In this document: positions 8,449 to 15,853 of the stretch, piece by piece | How positions within the stretch are numbered: the first letter of the stretch is position 1 | Layout of the letters: each line of letters opens with the position of its first letter | Source of the DNA: JBBQTU01 sp038213005 | GTDB lineage: Bacteria > Planctomycetota > Phycisphaerae > Tepidisphaerales > Tepidisphaeraceae | DNA length: 56,389 nucleotides | Direction of reading: 5' to 3' | Assembly: GCA_038213005.1 (NCBI GenBank) | Contig: JBBQTU010000004.1 | Location: 1-56,389 of the forward strand | Position numbers and translations under genes: made by a program | The notes under the pieces: generated by a model | Told to the model about the DNA's origin: nothing | Seen by the model: only the letters and a program-made list of their open reading frames with translations | The model's database searches: none

Positions 8449-8719
8449 GTTCCGTGTCCTCCTGTTACTGATAACCGATAGGAAAGTTGATTCTGCGGGG
8501 ATGCATGGAGCAGTCCGGGGGTGACGGGGTTTGGGGGCGAGGGAGTTCTCGGTGCTCATTTTCGCGCTCCAAGAGGCCCGATCCGATCTCCAAGACATGC
8601 TTTTCGTCCGTTTCGCGGTTTACTCAACGCCCGAGAAACGTCCTCAGGCTCTTTGAGACAATGTACCACCGGTTTCTGCCCAATCAAGGGCAAAGAGTGA
8701 GCGATCTCAGGAGACAAGA

Positions 8720-8788
8720 GGGGACATCCCATTGTTGAAAAGACAATGGCGCCTGCAGGACAAACGGGGCAGGAAAAGGGGACATCCC
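8720..8788 (+). repeat. GGGGACATCCC leader repeat, copies 2 and 3
   Basis: Copy 2 (8720-8759) follows copy 1 closely (GGGGACATCCCA, AAAGACA, TGG, GCC, CAGG). Copy 3 is the core only (8778-8788). Unlike copy 1, no RAYT frame follows. Confidence 0.55.
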
Positions 8789-9039
8789 ACATTGGCAAAG
8801 GCGGAAATTCAAAGAGGCCGCGGGAAATTCAAAGGAAATTCAAAGAGGACGCGGATCAATCGCCCACTCCGCCGCTGATTTTATTTGACGGACGCTAAGC
8901 CAGCCTTCGCCCACAAGTCGAAAGGCAGGAGTAGCCGCAAAAAGCACAGAAAGCTCAAAACAGAGCGAGGCGAAACACACACGCCGGCTCTGTTTGTCTT
9001 ATACAGCAATCGTCCCATTTCTTCCTACGCCGAAAAGAT

Positions 9040-9108
9040 TTTCACCACGACGCAACGACGAAGATGGGAACTAGTTTGCGTTGTTCCCGTCGTTGCGTCG
9101 TGGTGAAA
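9040..9108. repeat. 21-bp perfect inverted repeat, CACGACGCAACGACG family
   Basis: Arms 9040-9060 and 9088-9108 are perfect reverse complements (TTTCACCACGACGC...), separated by 27 nt. A related pair with one mismatch in 16 bp is at 10409-10424/10484-10499. The two pairs bracket the ATPase-like gene at 9443-10384. Confidence 0.75.
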
Positions 9109-9164
9109 CCGAACGCCGGTTGCGGCTCGGCCGCGCCAAGCGTCCTTTCGCCCTGTTAGGTAGT

Positions 9165-9301
9165 TTGCGTTTTTCCCGCGTTGAAAACGCTATGCCCCGA
9201 TTTCACTGTTCTTGCTCTTCTCCAAAAATTCTTTCTCAACTTTCCTGGGACAATCGCCAATCCGCTCCCCACGTTGCGTTTTCAACGCGGGAAAAACGCA
9301 A
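9165..9301. repeat. 26-bp perfect inverted repeat bounding 137 bp
   Basis: Arms 9165-9190 and 9276-9301 (TTGCGTTTTTCCCGCG...) are perfect reverse complements, 85 nt apart. No transposase is inside. It is consistent with a miniature inverted-repeat element. Confidence 0.75.
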
Positions 9302-9393
9302 CAACCCCGGAAAGGTAGAGAGGCCCACTGCGCCCAGCCTCCGGCCATCCACCGTGGATGGCCCCAAGCCCGGCCAGCGCCCCCAAAGCCCGT

Positions 9394-9423
9394 ACGGTGG
9401 GTCGGTATGCTCCGACCCACCGT
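9394..9423. repeat. 12-bp perfect hairpin upstream of the ATPase-like gene
   Basis: ACGGTGGGTCGG (9394-9405) pairs perfectly with 9412-9423 around a 6-nt loop, ending 19 nt before the ATG at 9443. It could be a small repeat or a control hairpin for that gene. Confidence 0.55.
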
Positions 9424-9442
9424 GCCAGAAAAGGAACCCGCC

Positions 9443-10384
9443 ATGGAATTCCAAAACCCCCTCGCCCTCAAGCCCCGAACCACCTTCTACATCACCCGAG
9501 CTGATGAACTCCACGACCTCCCGCACCTCCTCCCGATCCCCGGCCTCTTCCCCGCCCACCGCCTCTGCCTCGTCGTCGGAACCTCCGGCGCCGGCCTCAC
9601 CCAGTTCGCCTGCCACCTCGCCTCCTGCCTCGCCGGCCCCGCGCCCCTCAACGCCCCCGACCCTGATGACGAGGACTACATCGAAGACGAGCACTACCCC
9701 GACCTCCCGGCCGTCCTGCTCATCTCCCAGCGCGACAACGCCGACGTCATCAAGCCCCGACTCAAGGCCCTCGGCGCCAAACTCCGCCGCATCATGGTCC
9801 TCTCCGAAGTCACCGAACGCGAGGACGTCAAAGACGACTTCCCCCTGTCGAGCGAAGTCCTCATCGCTGCCCTCCGCAGTGGCCCCCTCCCCGTCGGGCA
9901 CTTCAAAGCCGCACGCCCCGGCACCATCGCCCACCACGCCAAACTCGCCGACCTCTCCCAAGCCACGATCCTCCGCGCCAAGAAGACCCTCCAGATCACC
10001 TCCGCCAAGACCGCCGACCAATGGCTCTGGACCCTCCCCCCGACCATCGCCACCCTCTGCCTCCCACCGGCCATCATCCAGCCAAAGCCCCTCGCCGAAA
10101 CCTGCGCGCCTTGCCCCTCAAATGACGCGCAAGTCCTTACCCCACAAGCCTCCGAGACACCCCCCACCCCCTCCTGCGAAAACCCGAGCACCTGCCCAAG
10201 CCCAACCCTCGACACGCCCCCAACCCCGGCCGCCGCGTCCGAAAACGGTGACCCCCAGCACCCCGAGCCCTCACACTCTGATATCTCAAATCCTCCAGTC
10301 TCAGATTCGCCAATTTCCAATCCTCAAACTCCAACTCCTCACCTTCAAGATCATCAAACCCCGCTGTCAGGAAATAACCTATGA
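9443..10384 (+). CDS. Degenerate replicon-type (AAA_25/RepA-like) ATPase remnant
   Basis: A 313-residue protein. Residues 10-65 resemble the start of a RecA-fold RepA-like ATPase (LCLVVGTSGAGLTQFACHLA), but the Walker A Lys is Leu (L52). Residues 85-115 (PAVLLISQRDNADVIKPRLKALGA) also fit. The usual Walker B region is absent, and the frame jumps to the C-terminal winged-helix-like segment of such proteins (SSEVLIAALRSGPLP, LSQATILRAKKTLQI, WLWTLPP). A roughly 100-residue Pro/Thr/Ser-rich tail follows. Codon use is extremely C-rich. The ATG at 9443 was chosen because the homologous region begins there; upstream is repeat DNA. It is probably an internally deleted phage/plasmid gene that has kept an open frame, flanked by inverted repeats. 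Confidence 0.55.
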   Translation: MEFQNPLALKPRTTFYITRADELHDLPHLLPIPGLFPAHRLCLVVGTSGAGLTQFACHLASCLAGPAPLNAPDPDDEDYIEDEHYPDLPAVLLISQRDNADVIKPRLKALGAKLRRIMVLSEVTEREDVKDDFPLSSEVLIAALRSGPLPVGHFKAARPGTIAHHAKLADLSQATILRAKKTLQITSAKTADQWLWTLPPTIATLCLPPAIIQPKPLAETCAPCPSNDAQVLTPQASETPPTPSCENPSTCPSPTLDTPPTPAAASENGDPQHPEPSHSDISNPPVSDSPISNPQTPTPHLQDHQTPLSGNNL

Positions 10385-10408
10385 ACGAAGCTCCCCACTC
10401 CATTTTCC

Positions 10409-10499
10409 CCACGACGCAACGACGCGACGACGATGACGACCAAGGAACATCAAACCAGCGGCATACGTCGTTACTGTCGTTACCGTCGTTTCGTCGTGG
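10409..10499. repeat. Imperfect inverted repeat, CACGACGCAACGACG family
   Basis: CCACGACGCAACGACG (10409-10424) is the inverse of 10484-10499 with one mismatch. It is the second copy of the family at 9040-9108 and lies just 3' of the ATPase-like gene. The rest of the 228-bp gap contains no gene. Confidence 0.65.
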
Positions 10500-10612
10500 T
10501 AGATCGAAGTTGCTGGCGGCTCGGCCGGGCTGTGCAGCGCTTTGCGGCTTTGTCCGGCCGGCCATTTTCCGGTATTGTCTGGGCCGCTCTACCCGGATAA
10601 AGGAGACTAGCT

Positions 10613-11725
10613 TTGGCGATGAAAATTCCGCTTTCCCGCGTCTATCAGTCTGAAACGATCGACCGCCGCATTCTGGAGGTCGTCAAGAGCGGCAACTACA
10701 TCCTTGGCCCGGAGTGCAAGGCGTTTGCATCAGAACTGGCCGCGTACATCGGCGTGAAGACCATCGTGCTGTCCAACTCGTGGACGGCGGCGGTGCAGCT
10801 TCTGCATATCGCACAGAACCTCAAGGCGGGCGATGAAATCCTTGTGCCGTCGCTGACGGCGTTTCCTTCGATCGAGCCAATGATCCACGTGGGCGCCAAG
10901 CCCATCTTCTGCGACATCGACGATACCTACACCATCGACCCCGAGGACGCTCGCAAGAAGATCACCAAACGGACGGTGGGCATCCTGCCGGTACACCTGT
11001 ACGGGCGCTCGGCCAACATGGACGCGATGCTCAAGCTGGCGGTGGACCACAACCTGTGGGTGTGCGAAGACTGTGCCCAGTCGCACGGCGCGAAGTGGAA
11101 GGGCAAGTGCGTCGGCAGCTTCGGCAAGTACGCCGCATTCAGCTTCTATCCCTCCAAGAACCTGACCGTTTACGGCGACGGCGGCGCGGTTGCGGTAGAC
11201 GACCCGGCGATGGTGGCACGCATCCGGGCGCTACAGAATCACGGGCGGTATGAAGGCGACAAATATTTCCACGAAGAGGTCGGATACAACCTGCGTTTCA
11301 ACGAGATCCAGGCGGCCGTCGGGCGCGAGCAGCTCAAGGTGCTGGATGAACTCAACGCCGGGCGCCGCCGCGCGGCGGAGTGGTATCGTCGCGAACTCGC
11401 TGGCGTGAAGGACCTGGTCCTGCCGCCCCAGGATGTGAATGGACAGACCGAGAGCGTGTATCACATGTTCGTGATCCGCATCGATACCCATGAGCGTCGC
11501 GAAGGGCTGATGAAGTTCCTGAAAGAACAGGGCATCCAGACGGGCGTACACTATCCCGTGCCCAATCACCAGCAACCGGCGGTCACGAAGCTGTACAGCG
11601 ATATCCCAACGCTGCCCAAGACCGAGGACTACTGCAAGCGCATCCTGTCGTTGCCGATGTTCCCGTCGCTGACGGAGCAGGAAGTCGTGATCGTCAGCAA
11701 CGCGATCAAGCAGTACCTGAAATAG
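10613..11725 (+). CDS. DegT/DnrJ/EryC1/StrS sugar aminotransferase
   Basis: PLP-dependent aminotransferase that makes amino sugars on nucleotide-linked keto sugars for surface glycans (family role). The 370 residues match the family. The PLP Lys is K182 in SFYPSKNLTVYGDGGA; the preceding ED-x-AQ-x-HGA (D153, H158) and the N-terminal NSWTAA phosphate-binding loop are present. The TTG at 10613 has GGAG 7 nt upstream; the in-frame ATG at 10619 would leave 13 nt, so TTG is preferred. It is followed 7 nt later by an MFS transporter and probably co-transcribed. The exact sugar cannot be told from sequence. Confidence 0.93.
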   Translation: MAMKIPLSRVYQSETIDRRILEVVKSGNYILGPECKAFASELAAYIGVKTIVLSNSWTAAVQLLHIAQNLKAGDEILVPSLTAFPSIEPMIHVGAKPIFCDIDDTYTIDPEDARKKITKRTVGILPVHLYGRSANMDAMLKLAVDHNLWVCEDCAQSHGAKWKGKCVGSFGKYAAFSFYPSKNLTVYGDGGAVAVDDPAMVARIRALQNHGRYEGDKYFHEEVGYNLRFNEIQAAVGREQLKVLDELNAGRRRAAEWYRRELAGVKDLVLPPQDVNGQTESVYHMFVIRIDTHERREGLMKFLKEQGIQTGVHYPVPNHQQPAVTKLYSDIPTLPKTEDYCKRILSLPMFPSLTEQEVVIVSNAIKQYLK

Positions 11726-11732
11726 GCAGGGG

Positions 11733-12956
11733 ATGAATCCAGCCGGAAAAGTTCGCGGGATCACCTCGCCACGCTATGCGTTTGTTGTCTGCTGCGCGGG
11801 GATGATGTCGCTGGCGATCGCCGTCAACCTGCTGCCGGTTTTTCTGACGACGCTGCAGAATGAGTTTGGCGACCCCCTGACCAACGAGCAGCTTGGGCGG
11901 CTGGGGACGGTCACGTTCATTGGGCTGGTGGTGGCGATTCTTGCGGGCGGGCCGCTGGCCGACCGGATCGGGGCAAAGGTATTCACCCTGGCGGGGAATG
12001 CCCTGATCGCCATCGGACTGGCGTGGATGAGCTTCGCCGGCAGCTATGATGCCCTTCTGCTGGCGTGCCTTCTGATGGGGCTGGGCGCTGGCTCGCTGGA
12101 CATGGTCGTCAGTCCGATTGTCGCGGCCGTGCGGCCGGATCGCCGATCAGCGGCGATGAACTGGCTGCATTCGTTCTACTGCGTTGGCGCGGTGGTGACG
12201 GTTCTGCTGGCGTCCTGGGCTTTGAGGCGCAGCATCGGCTGGCGCACGCTGTCGCTGGGTCTGGCCGCGATGCCGCTGGTGGTGATGCTGGCATTCGCGG
12301 TGATGTACATTCCGCCGCTGGTGGCGGAAGGGGCCGAGGGCGGCGCCGGCCGGCATCGCGTGCGCGACCTGCTTCGTATCGGGTATTTCTGGGCGGCGCT
12401 GATTGCGATCTTTTTGGGTGGGGCGACCGAGATGGGGATGGCCTATTGGCTGCCGGCCTACGCCGAGAAGGGCCTGGGTTTCACCAAGTGGACTGGCGGC
12501 ATGGCGCTGACGGGATTCTCCATCGCGATGGCCCTTGGGCGCATTGGCGTTGCGATGAAGGGCACGCGGCTGGATGGTGTGCGGACGATGATCGTGTGCT
12601 GCATCGCGTCGGTGGTCTTCTTCGTGATCGCGTGCTTCGCCCCGTGGCCGATCGTGGCATTGTGGGCGTGCATCCTCGCCGGGCTGGCCGGCAGCGCCCT
12701 GTGGCCGACCATGCTGGGCGTGGCGGCCGACCGGTTCCCGCGCGGCGGGATCTCGATGTTCGGCCTGCTGGGGGCGTCGGGCAATCTCGGCGGCATCGTC
12801 ATGCCCTGGATCGTCGGCTTCACCACCGACCAGGGCGATGCACGCGGCTGGACCCACGCCACCGCGATGCGTCTGGGGCTGTCCACCGCGATCCTCTGCC
12901 CGCTGTTCATGGGCCTGATCCTGCTGCGCCTGCGACGACGACCGGCAGAGGCATAA
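11733..12956 (+). CDS. MFS transporter
   Basis: Major facilitator superfamily permease of 407 residues with about 12 membrane segments. The loop 2-3 motif reads GGPLADRIGAKV, and NWLHSFYCVGAV resembles the sugar-permease (FucP-like) subgroup. It ends in a short basic tail. It starts 7 nt after the aminotransferase gene, so it is likely in the same transcript and may move a sugar or glycan precursor. Substrate and direction are not predictable. A small hairpin (12966-12980, CATAAG-TGG-CTTATG) follows but lacks a T-run. Confidence 0.88.
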   Translation: MNPAGKVRGITSPRYAFVVCCAGMMSLAIAVNLLPVFLTTLQNEFGDPLTNEQLGRLGTVTFIGLVVAILAGGPLADRIGAKVFTLAGNALIAIGLAWMSFAGSYDALLLACLLMGLGAGSLDMVVSPIVAAVRPDRRSAAMNWLHSFYCVGAVVTVLLASWALRRSIGWRTLSLGLAAMPLVVMLAFAVMYIPPLVAEGAEGGAGRHRVRDLLRIGYFWAALIAIFLGGATEMGMAYWLPAYAEKGLGFTKWTGGMALTGFSIAMALGRIGVAMKGTRLDGVRTMIVCCIASVVFFVIACFAPWPIVALWACILAGLAGSALWPTMLGVAADRFPRGGISMFGLLGASGNLGGIVMPWIVGFTTDQGDARGWTHATAMRLGLSTAILCPLFMGLILLRLRRRPAEA

Positions 12957-13121
12957 GTGTATTCGCATAAGTGGCTTATGAACGGTGGACAGGAAATGTG
13001 ATACTTTAGTCTGGTGGGCTTGCACAAGAGGCTGCTTGACATAAAATGGATTCTTGTTGGCAGCGGTATAGACGCGGGCGGTTCTCTCGATTGGGTCATG
13101 TTGATTTCGGAAGGTGGAGTC

Positions 13122-15059
13122 ATGAAACGACAGACAGATCGGCGCGAGGTCGCGGTCGAGGCGCTGGAAAGCCGGCAGATGCTATCCTGCGTGGTGGGGG
13201 CATCGAGTTTTATACCCGGACAGATCTCGCTCCTCACAGGGGGCAATATCCGCGTGTACGGGTACAACGCGGACGCCGATTTCGTGGTGGCGCCCGGTTC
13301 GCAACTGGTGTTGTTCAACGGACAGATAGTCGGCCCGGGCACGTACACTGGCGCGACCCTCAACAATCTGATGGCCTTGCCTCCCGCGGCTCCAGTTGAT
13401 GTTCCAGTCGCCCCTCAGATCACGTTGACTTCCGATACGTCCGACCTCTTACGCGGGCAGAGTGTCGCTACCGTGAGCGCCAGCGTAGCGTTTGCCGACG
13501 GGAGCGTCCCGGCCGACGGCACCTTCCGGTTCTTCACCGGACGCCCGTCTTACGATCGCAACCGCTCCACCGGAGAGACCCGGCCGTGCATGGACGACGC
13601 GGCCATGCATGAAACGTCTCTCGGCAACGTCACGGTAGTGAATGGGCAGGCTCAATTGTCTGTTGCCAACCTGCCCGTGGGCGAGAACTGGGTCTGGGCG
13701 AAATACGAGAGCGCCGACGGGCTGGCCAAGGCGACTTCGGCCCCGGCCACGATTACGGTGCGCGTGCCGGTGGGCCTGCATGTTGAGCAAGGCTCGATCG
13801 CTACGCTGACCAATCTGCCGGATATCGCCGTCACGTTGATCGACGGCTCGGGCAACCCGCTGGGCAACGCCGGCTTCGTCCACCCGTCCGCTCACGGCAC
13901 TATCCAGCAATCCACTGCCAGCGTCGCGTTTAGAATTCCACTCCCACCCCCGCTGCCGGTTGCGAGCACGGTGCTGGGAGGCATTTGGGCGTCGTCGGGA
14001 ACGCTGATGATCACGACGAGCGGGAAAAGTGGGGCAAGCATTTACGGGACGGTCGCAACCTGGGATTTTGGCTCGGGCAGTATTGTCACCATCGGTAACT
14101 ACGGCTCTCAATGGGAGCATGTGGCCTACCACGTGCCAACTCCCACTGGAACGGTGACGTTCCGCGAGGGCGATCAGATACTGGGCACGACCAGCATCAG
14201 CGGAAGCAGCACTGCTTGGGGTCTCTTCCGCCCGCAAGGATTGTCGCTGGGTCACCACACTATCACTGTCTCCTATGATGGCGACAACTCCTTCGTCGCT
14301 GCAGGCACGGAGACGGTGGAGTTCGATGTCACACGCACACCTGTGAGCGTTACCTTGGCGACCAGCCAGGCCGAAGTCCTCCAGGGGCGTGATTTTACAT
14401 TGACGGCAACGGTCGCCACCGCCCGGCCGGATTCCGTTGCCCCTGATGGCACGATCAGTATTTTCTGCGATAACGAGCTCCTGACCACAGCCACGCTGGG
14501 TGGTGCCACGACGACGCTTACGACGACCCTTCCGGCCGGCGTGCATCAGGTGAGGGCCGTTTACGCCGGAGGTGCTGTGTTCGAGGCAGGCGAGTCGCCG
14601 GTCATTGCACAGACCGTTCTTCCTAATACGGCGCCGATTGGCCGGGTCGCCCTGGATTCGTCTGGCAAGTTGACGGGCTGGGCCGTGGACATGGATGCCA
14701 CGACGAAGTCGCTATGGTGCGATGTCCTGGTCGATGGCAGGTACGTTCGCACCTTGCGGGCCAGGGAATTCCGGGCTGACATCGCAGCGAAGCTCAATGG
14801 CAGCGGCGCTCACGGTCTGACGGTCAATCTGCCTCAATTACAGGCTGGCAAACACGTTGTGCAGCTCATGGCTCGCGACGCCCAGACCGGCGTCTCCAGC
14901 GAGATCGGCCGCGTGTCCGTGGTCACCAAACGCCAGGTCGTGCCCGCACCAACTGCCGGGCCGGTGAGCGTCTCGAAGTGGTGGTTTGCCAAAATACAGC
15001 CCACTTCCTCGCGACTGCCCCGTTGGTGGGCGCTCTTGGGCAGCAAGGCGACAGGCTGA
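13122..15059 (+). CDS. Secreted planctomycete protein with Ig-like repeats
   Basis: A 645-residue protein. The N-terminus carries the planctomycete export-associated motif VEALESRQMLS (residues 11-21). Bacterial Ig-like (Big_3-type) repeats follow: one around residues 90-215 (LTSDTSDLLRGQSVATVSA), one around 340-440 (PTGTVTFREGDQILGTT...VSYDGDNSFVAAGT) and one around 445-540 (SQAEVLQGRDFTLTATV). The C-terminal domain (GRVALDSSGKLTGWAVDMD...) is common in secreted planctomycete proteins. The ATG at 13122 was chosen over a longer frame because it has a GGTGGAG ribosome site and directly precedes the motif. It is probably a surface adhesion or structural protein. The last 35 residues look unrelated to the domain and could reflect a late frameshift. 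Confidence 0.85.
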   Translation: MKRQTDRREVAVEALESRQMLSCVVGASSFIPGQISLLTGGNIRVYGYNADADFVVAPGSQLVLFNGQIVGPGTYTGATLNNLMALPPAAPVDVPVAPQITLTSDTSDLLRGQSVATVSASVAFADGSVPADGTFRFFTGRPSYDRNRSTGETRPCMDDAAMHETSLGNVTVVNGQAQLSVANLPVGENWVWAKYESADGLAKATSAPATITVRVPVGLHVEQGSIATLTNLPDIAVTLIDGSGNPLGNAGFVHPSAHGTIQQSTASVAFRIPLPPPLPVASTVLGGIWASSGTLMITTSGKSGASIYGTVATWDFGSGSIVTIGNYGSQWEHVAYHVPTPTGTVTFREGDQILGTTSISGSSTAWGLFRPQGLSLGHHTITVSYDGDNSFVAAGTETVEFDVTRTPVSVTLATSQAEVLQGRDFTLTATVATARPDSVAPDGTISIFCDNELLTTATLGGATTTLTTTLPAGVHQVRAVYAGGAVFEAGESPVIAQTVLPNTAPIGRVALDSSGKLTGWAVDMDATTKSLWCDVLVDGRYVRTLRAREFRADIAAKLNGSGAHGLTVNLPQLQAGKHVVQLMARDAQTGVSSEIGRVSVVTKRQVVPAPTAGPVSVSKWWFAKIQPTSSRLPRWWALLGSKATG

Positions 15060-15102
15060 TCGCCGTCCGCGCCCCTTCCGCAACCTGTGCTGCGCTTGGC
15101 GA

Positions 15103-15213
15103 TGCCGGTGCCGCGCCCGGCATTTCGGCTACGCTACCTCGTAATGAGCTCGCGGCCGCCGTGGTGGCCTCGCCCCGCAATGCCTGAAGGACGTGAACGG
15201 CACAGTTGTCTGG
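15103..15213 (+). pseudogene. Decayed duplicate of the rluB-like promoter and 5' end
   Basis: This aligns in order with 15818-15966: the GCCGG box, CATTTCGGCTAC, a TAATGA start region, GCTCGCGGC...GCCTCG-n-CGCAAT and GTGAACGGCACAGT. It has several internal deletions and no usable frame. It covers the promoter and about the first 35 codons of the pseudouridine synthase 700 bp downstream, with HicBA in between. Confidence 0.7.
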
Positions 15214-15279
15214 TCGCCGCGTTTGGGGATGTCAGCGGACTGATGGACGTTGTGCTGCGCCAAGGCTAACATTCCTCAG

Positions 15280-15507
15280 ATGGACCTCATGCAACGGCTT
15301 AAGATCATAATCGAGAAGCACAACGACGGTTACGTCGCCTACCCTGTGGGGATTAGCGGCGTTATCGTGGGCCAGGGCGACACGTATGAGCAAGCGCTGA
15401 CAGATGTTCAATCCGCCATTCGCTTCCACCTCGACACATTTGGCCCCGATTCGCTGGATGTTGAGGAGCCGGTGATCGAGGCGTTTGTCGCCGAGGCAAG
15501 CGTATAG
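15280..15507 (+). CDS. hicB: HicB-like antitoxin
   Basis: A 75-residue protein with the partial RNase H fold of HicB (LKIIIEKHNDGYVAYPVGISGVIVGQGDTYEQALTDVQSAI). HicB neutralises the HicA mRNA interferase. No C-terminal DNA-binding domain is present, so it is the short type. The start is ambiguous between the ATGs at 15280 and 15289; no strong ribosome site decides. HicA follows after 2 nt, the less usual B-A order that is nevertheless common for the short type. Confidence 0.8.
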   Translation: MDLMQRLKIIIEKHNDGYVAYPVGISGVIVGQGDTYEQALTDVQSAIRFHLDTFGPDSLDVEEPVIEAFVAEASV

Positions 15508-15509
15508 CC

Positions 15510-15749
15510 ATGCCCAAGTTTCCTGTCGATGCCCCAAAGAGTCGCGTGCTGCACGCCTTGCATCTATTGGGTTTTGAGCTTGTGAGGGAACGAGAGCATA
15601 TTGCGATGCGAAGGATGAATGCAGACGGTACGGCAACGCCGCTCACGTTACCCAATCATCCAACTATCAAATCGCCGACGCTTCGTGCAATTTGCCGGCA
15701 ATCAGACATCTCACGTGACGATTTTCTCCGCGCTTACGAACGGGCGTGA
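15510..15749 (+). CDS. hicA: HicA-like mRNA interferase toxin
   Basis: A 79-residue double-stranded-RNA-binding-fold toxin of the HicA family. LHLLGFELVREREHIAMRR carries the catalytic His (REREHIAM), and the second half NHPTIKSPTLRAICRQSDISRDDFL is typical. It cleaves mRNA in a translation-independent way (family knowledge). It is adjacent to HicB with a 2-nt gap and appears intact. Confidence 0.82.
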   Translation: MPKFPVDAPKSRVLHALHLLGFELVREREHIAMRRMNADGTATPLTLPNHPTIKSPTLRAICRQSDISRDDFLRAYERA

Positions 15750-15839
15750 CAGGTGTGATCTGCCCGAGGCAGGAATTCACTGACGATCGGCCGCAGCGAT
15801 CTGTCGGCCTGCGCCGCTGCCGGTTCCGGCCATTTCGGC

Positions 15840-15845
15840 TACACT
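15840..15845 (+). promoter_or_regulatory. -10-like box of the pseudouridine synthase gene
   Basis: TACACT ends 8 nt before the ATG at 15854, with no ribosome-binding site between; a probable leaderless promoter. The degenerate upstream duplicate keeps a related TACGCT at the corresponding place. Confidence 0.4.
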
Positions 15846-15853
15846 ACCGCATA

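Larger units (their letters stand above)
8449..9442. other. 1-kb non-coding repeat-rich region
   Basis: No convincing gene. It holds the GGGGACATCCC leader repeats (8720-8759, 8778-8788), a short GGAAATTCAAAG tandem near 8804-8850, two long perfect inverted repeats (9040-9108 and 9165-9301) and a hairpin just before the gene at 9443. Confidence 0.6.

Noticed and set aside
7240..8481. 413-residue frame antisense to the enolase gene
   Set aside because: The enolase strand has all catalytic motifs and a ribosome site; the opposite frame has none.
8627..8640. 14-nt match TCAACGCCCGAGAA also found near 28778 and partly near 55004
   Set aside because: Short, and one occurrence is inside a conserved gene; likely chance.
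9236..10021. 261-residue Gly/Glu-rich minus-strand frame
   Set aside because: Complement of the same C-rich gene; composition artefact.
9081..10436. 451-residue Ser/Pro/Thr-rich frame overlapping the ATPase-like gene
   Set aside because: Low-complexity translation of C-rich DNA in another frame, including repeat DNA at its start; no domain.
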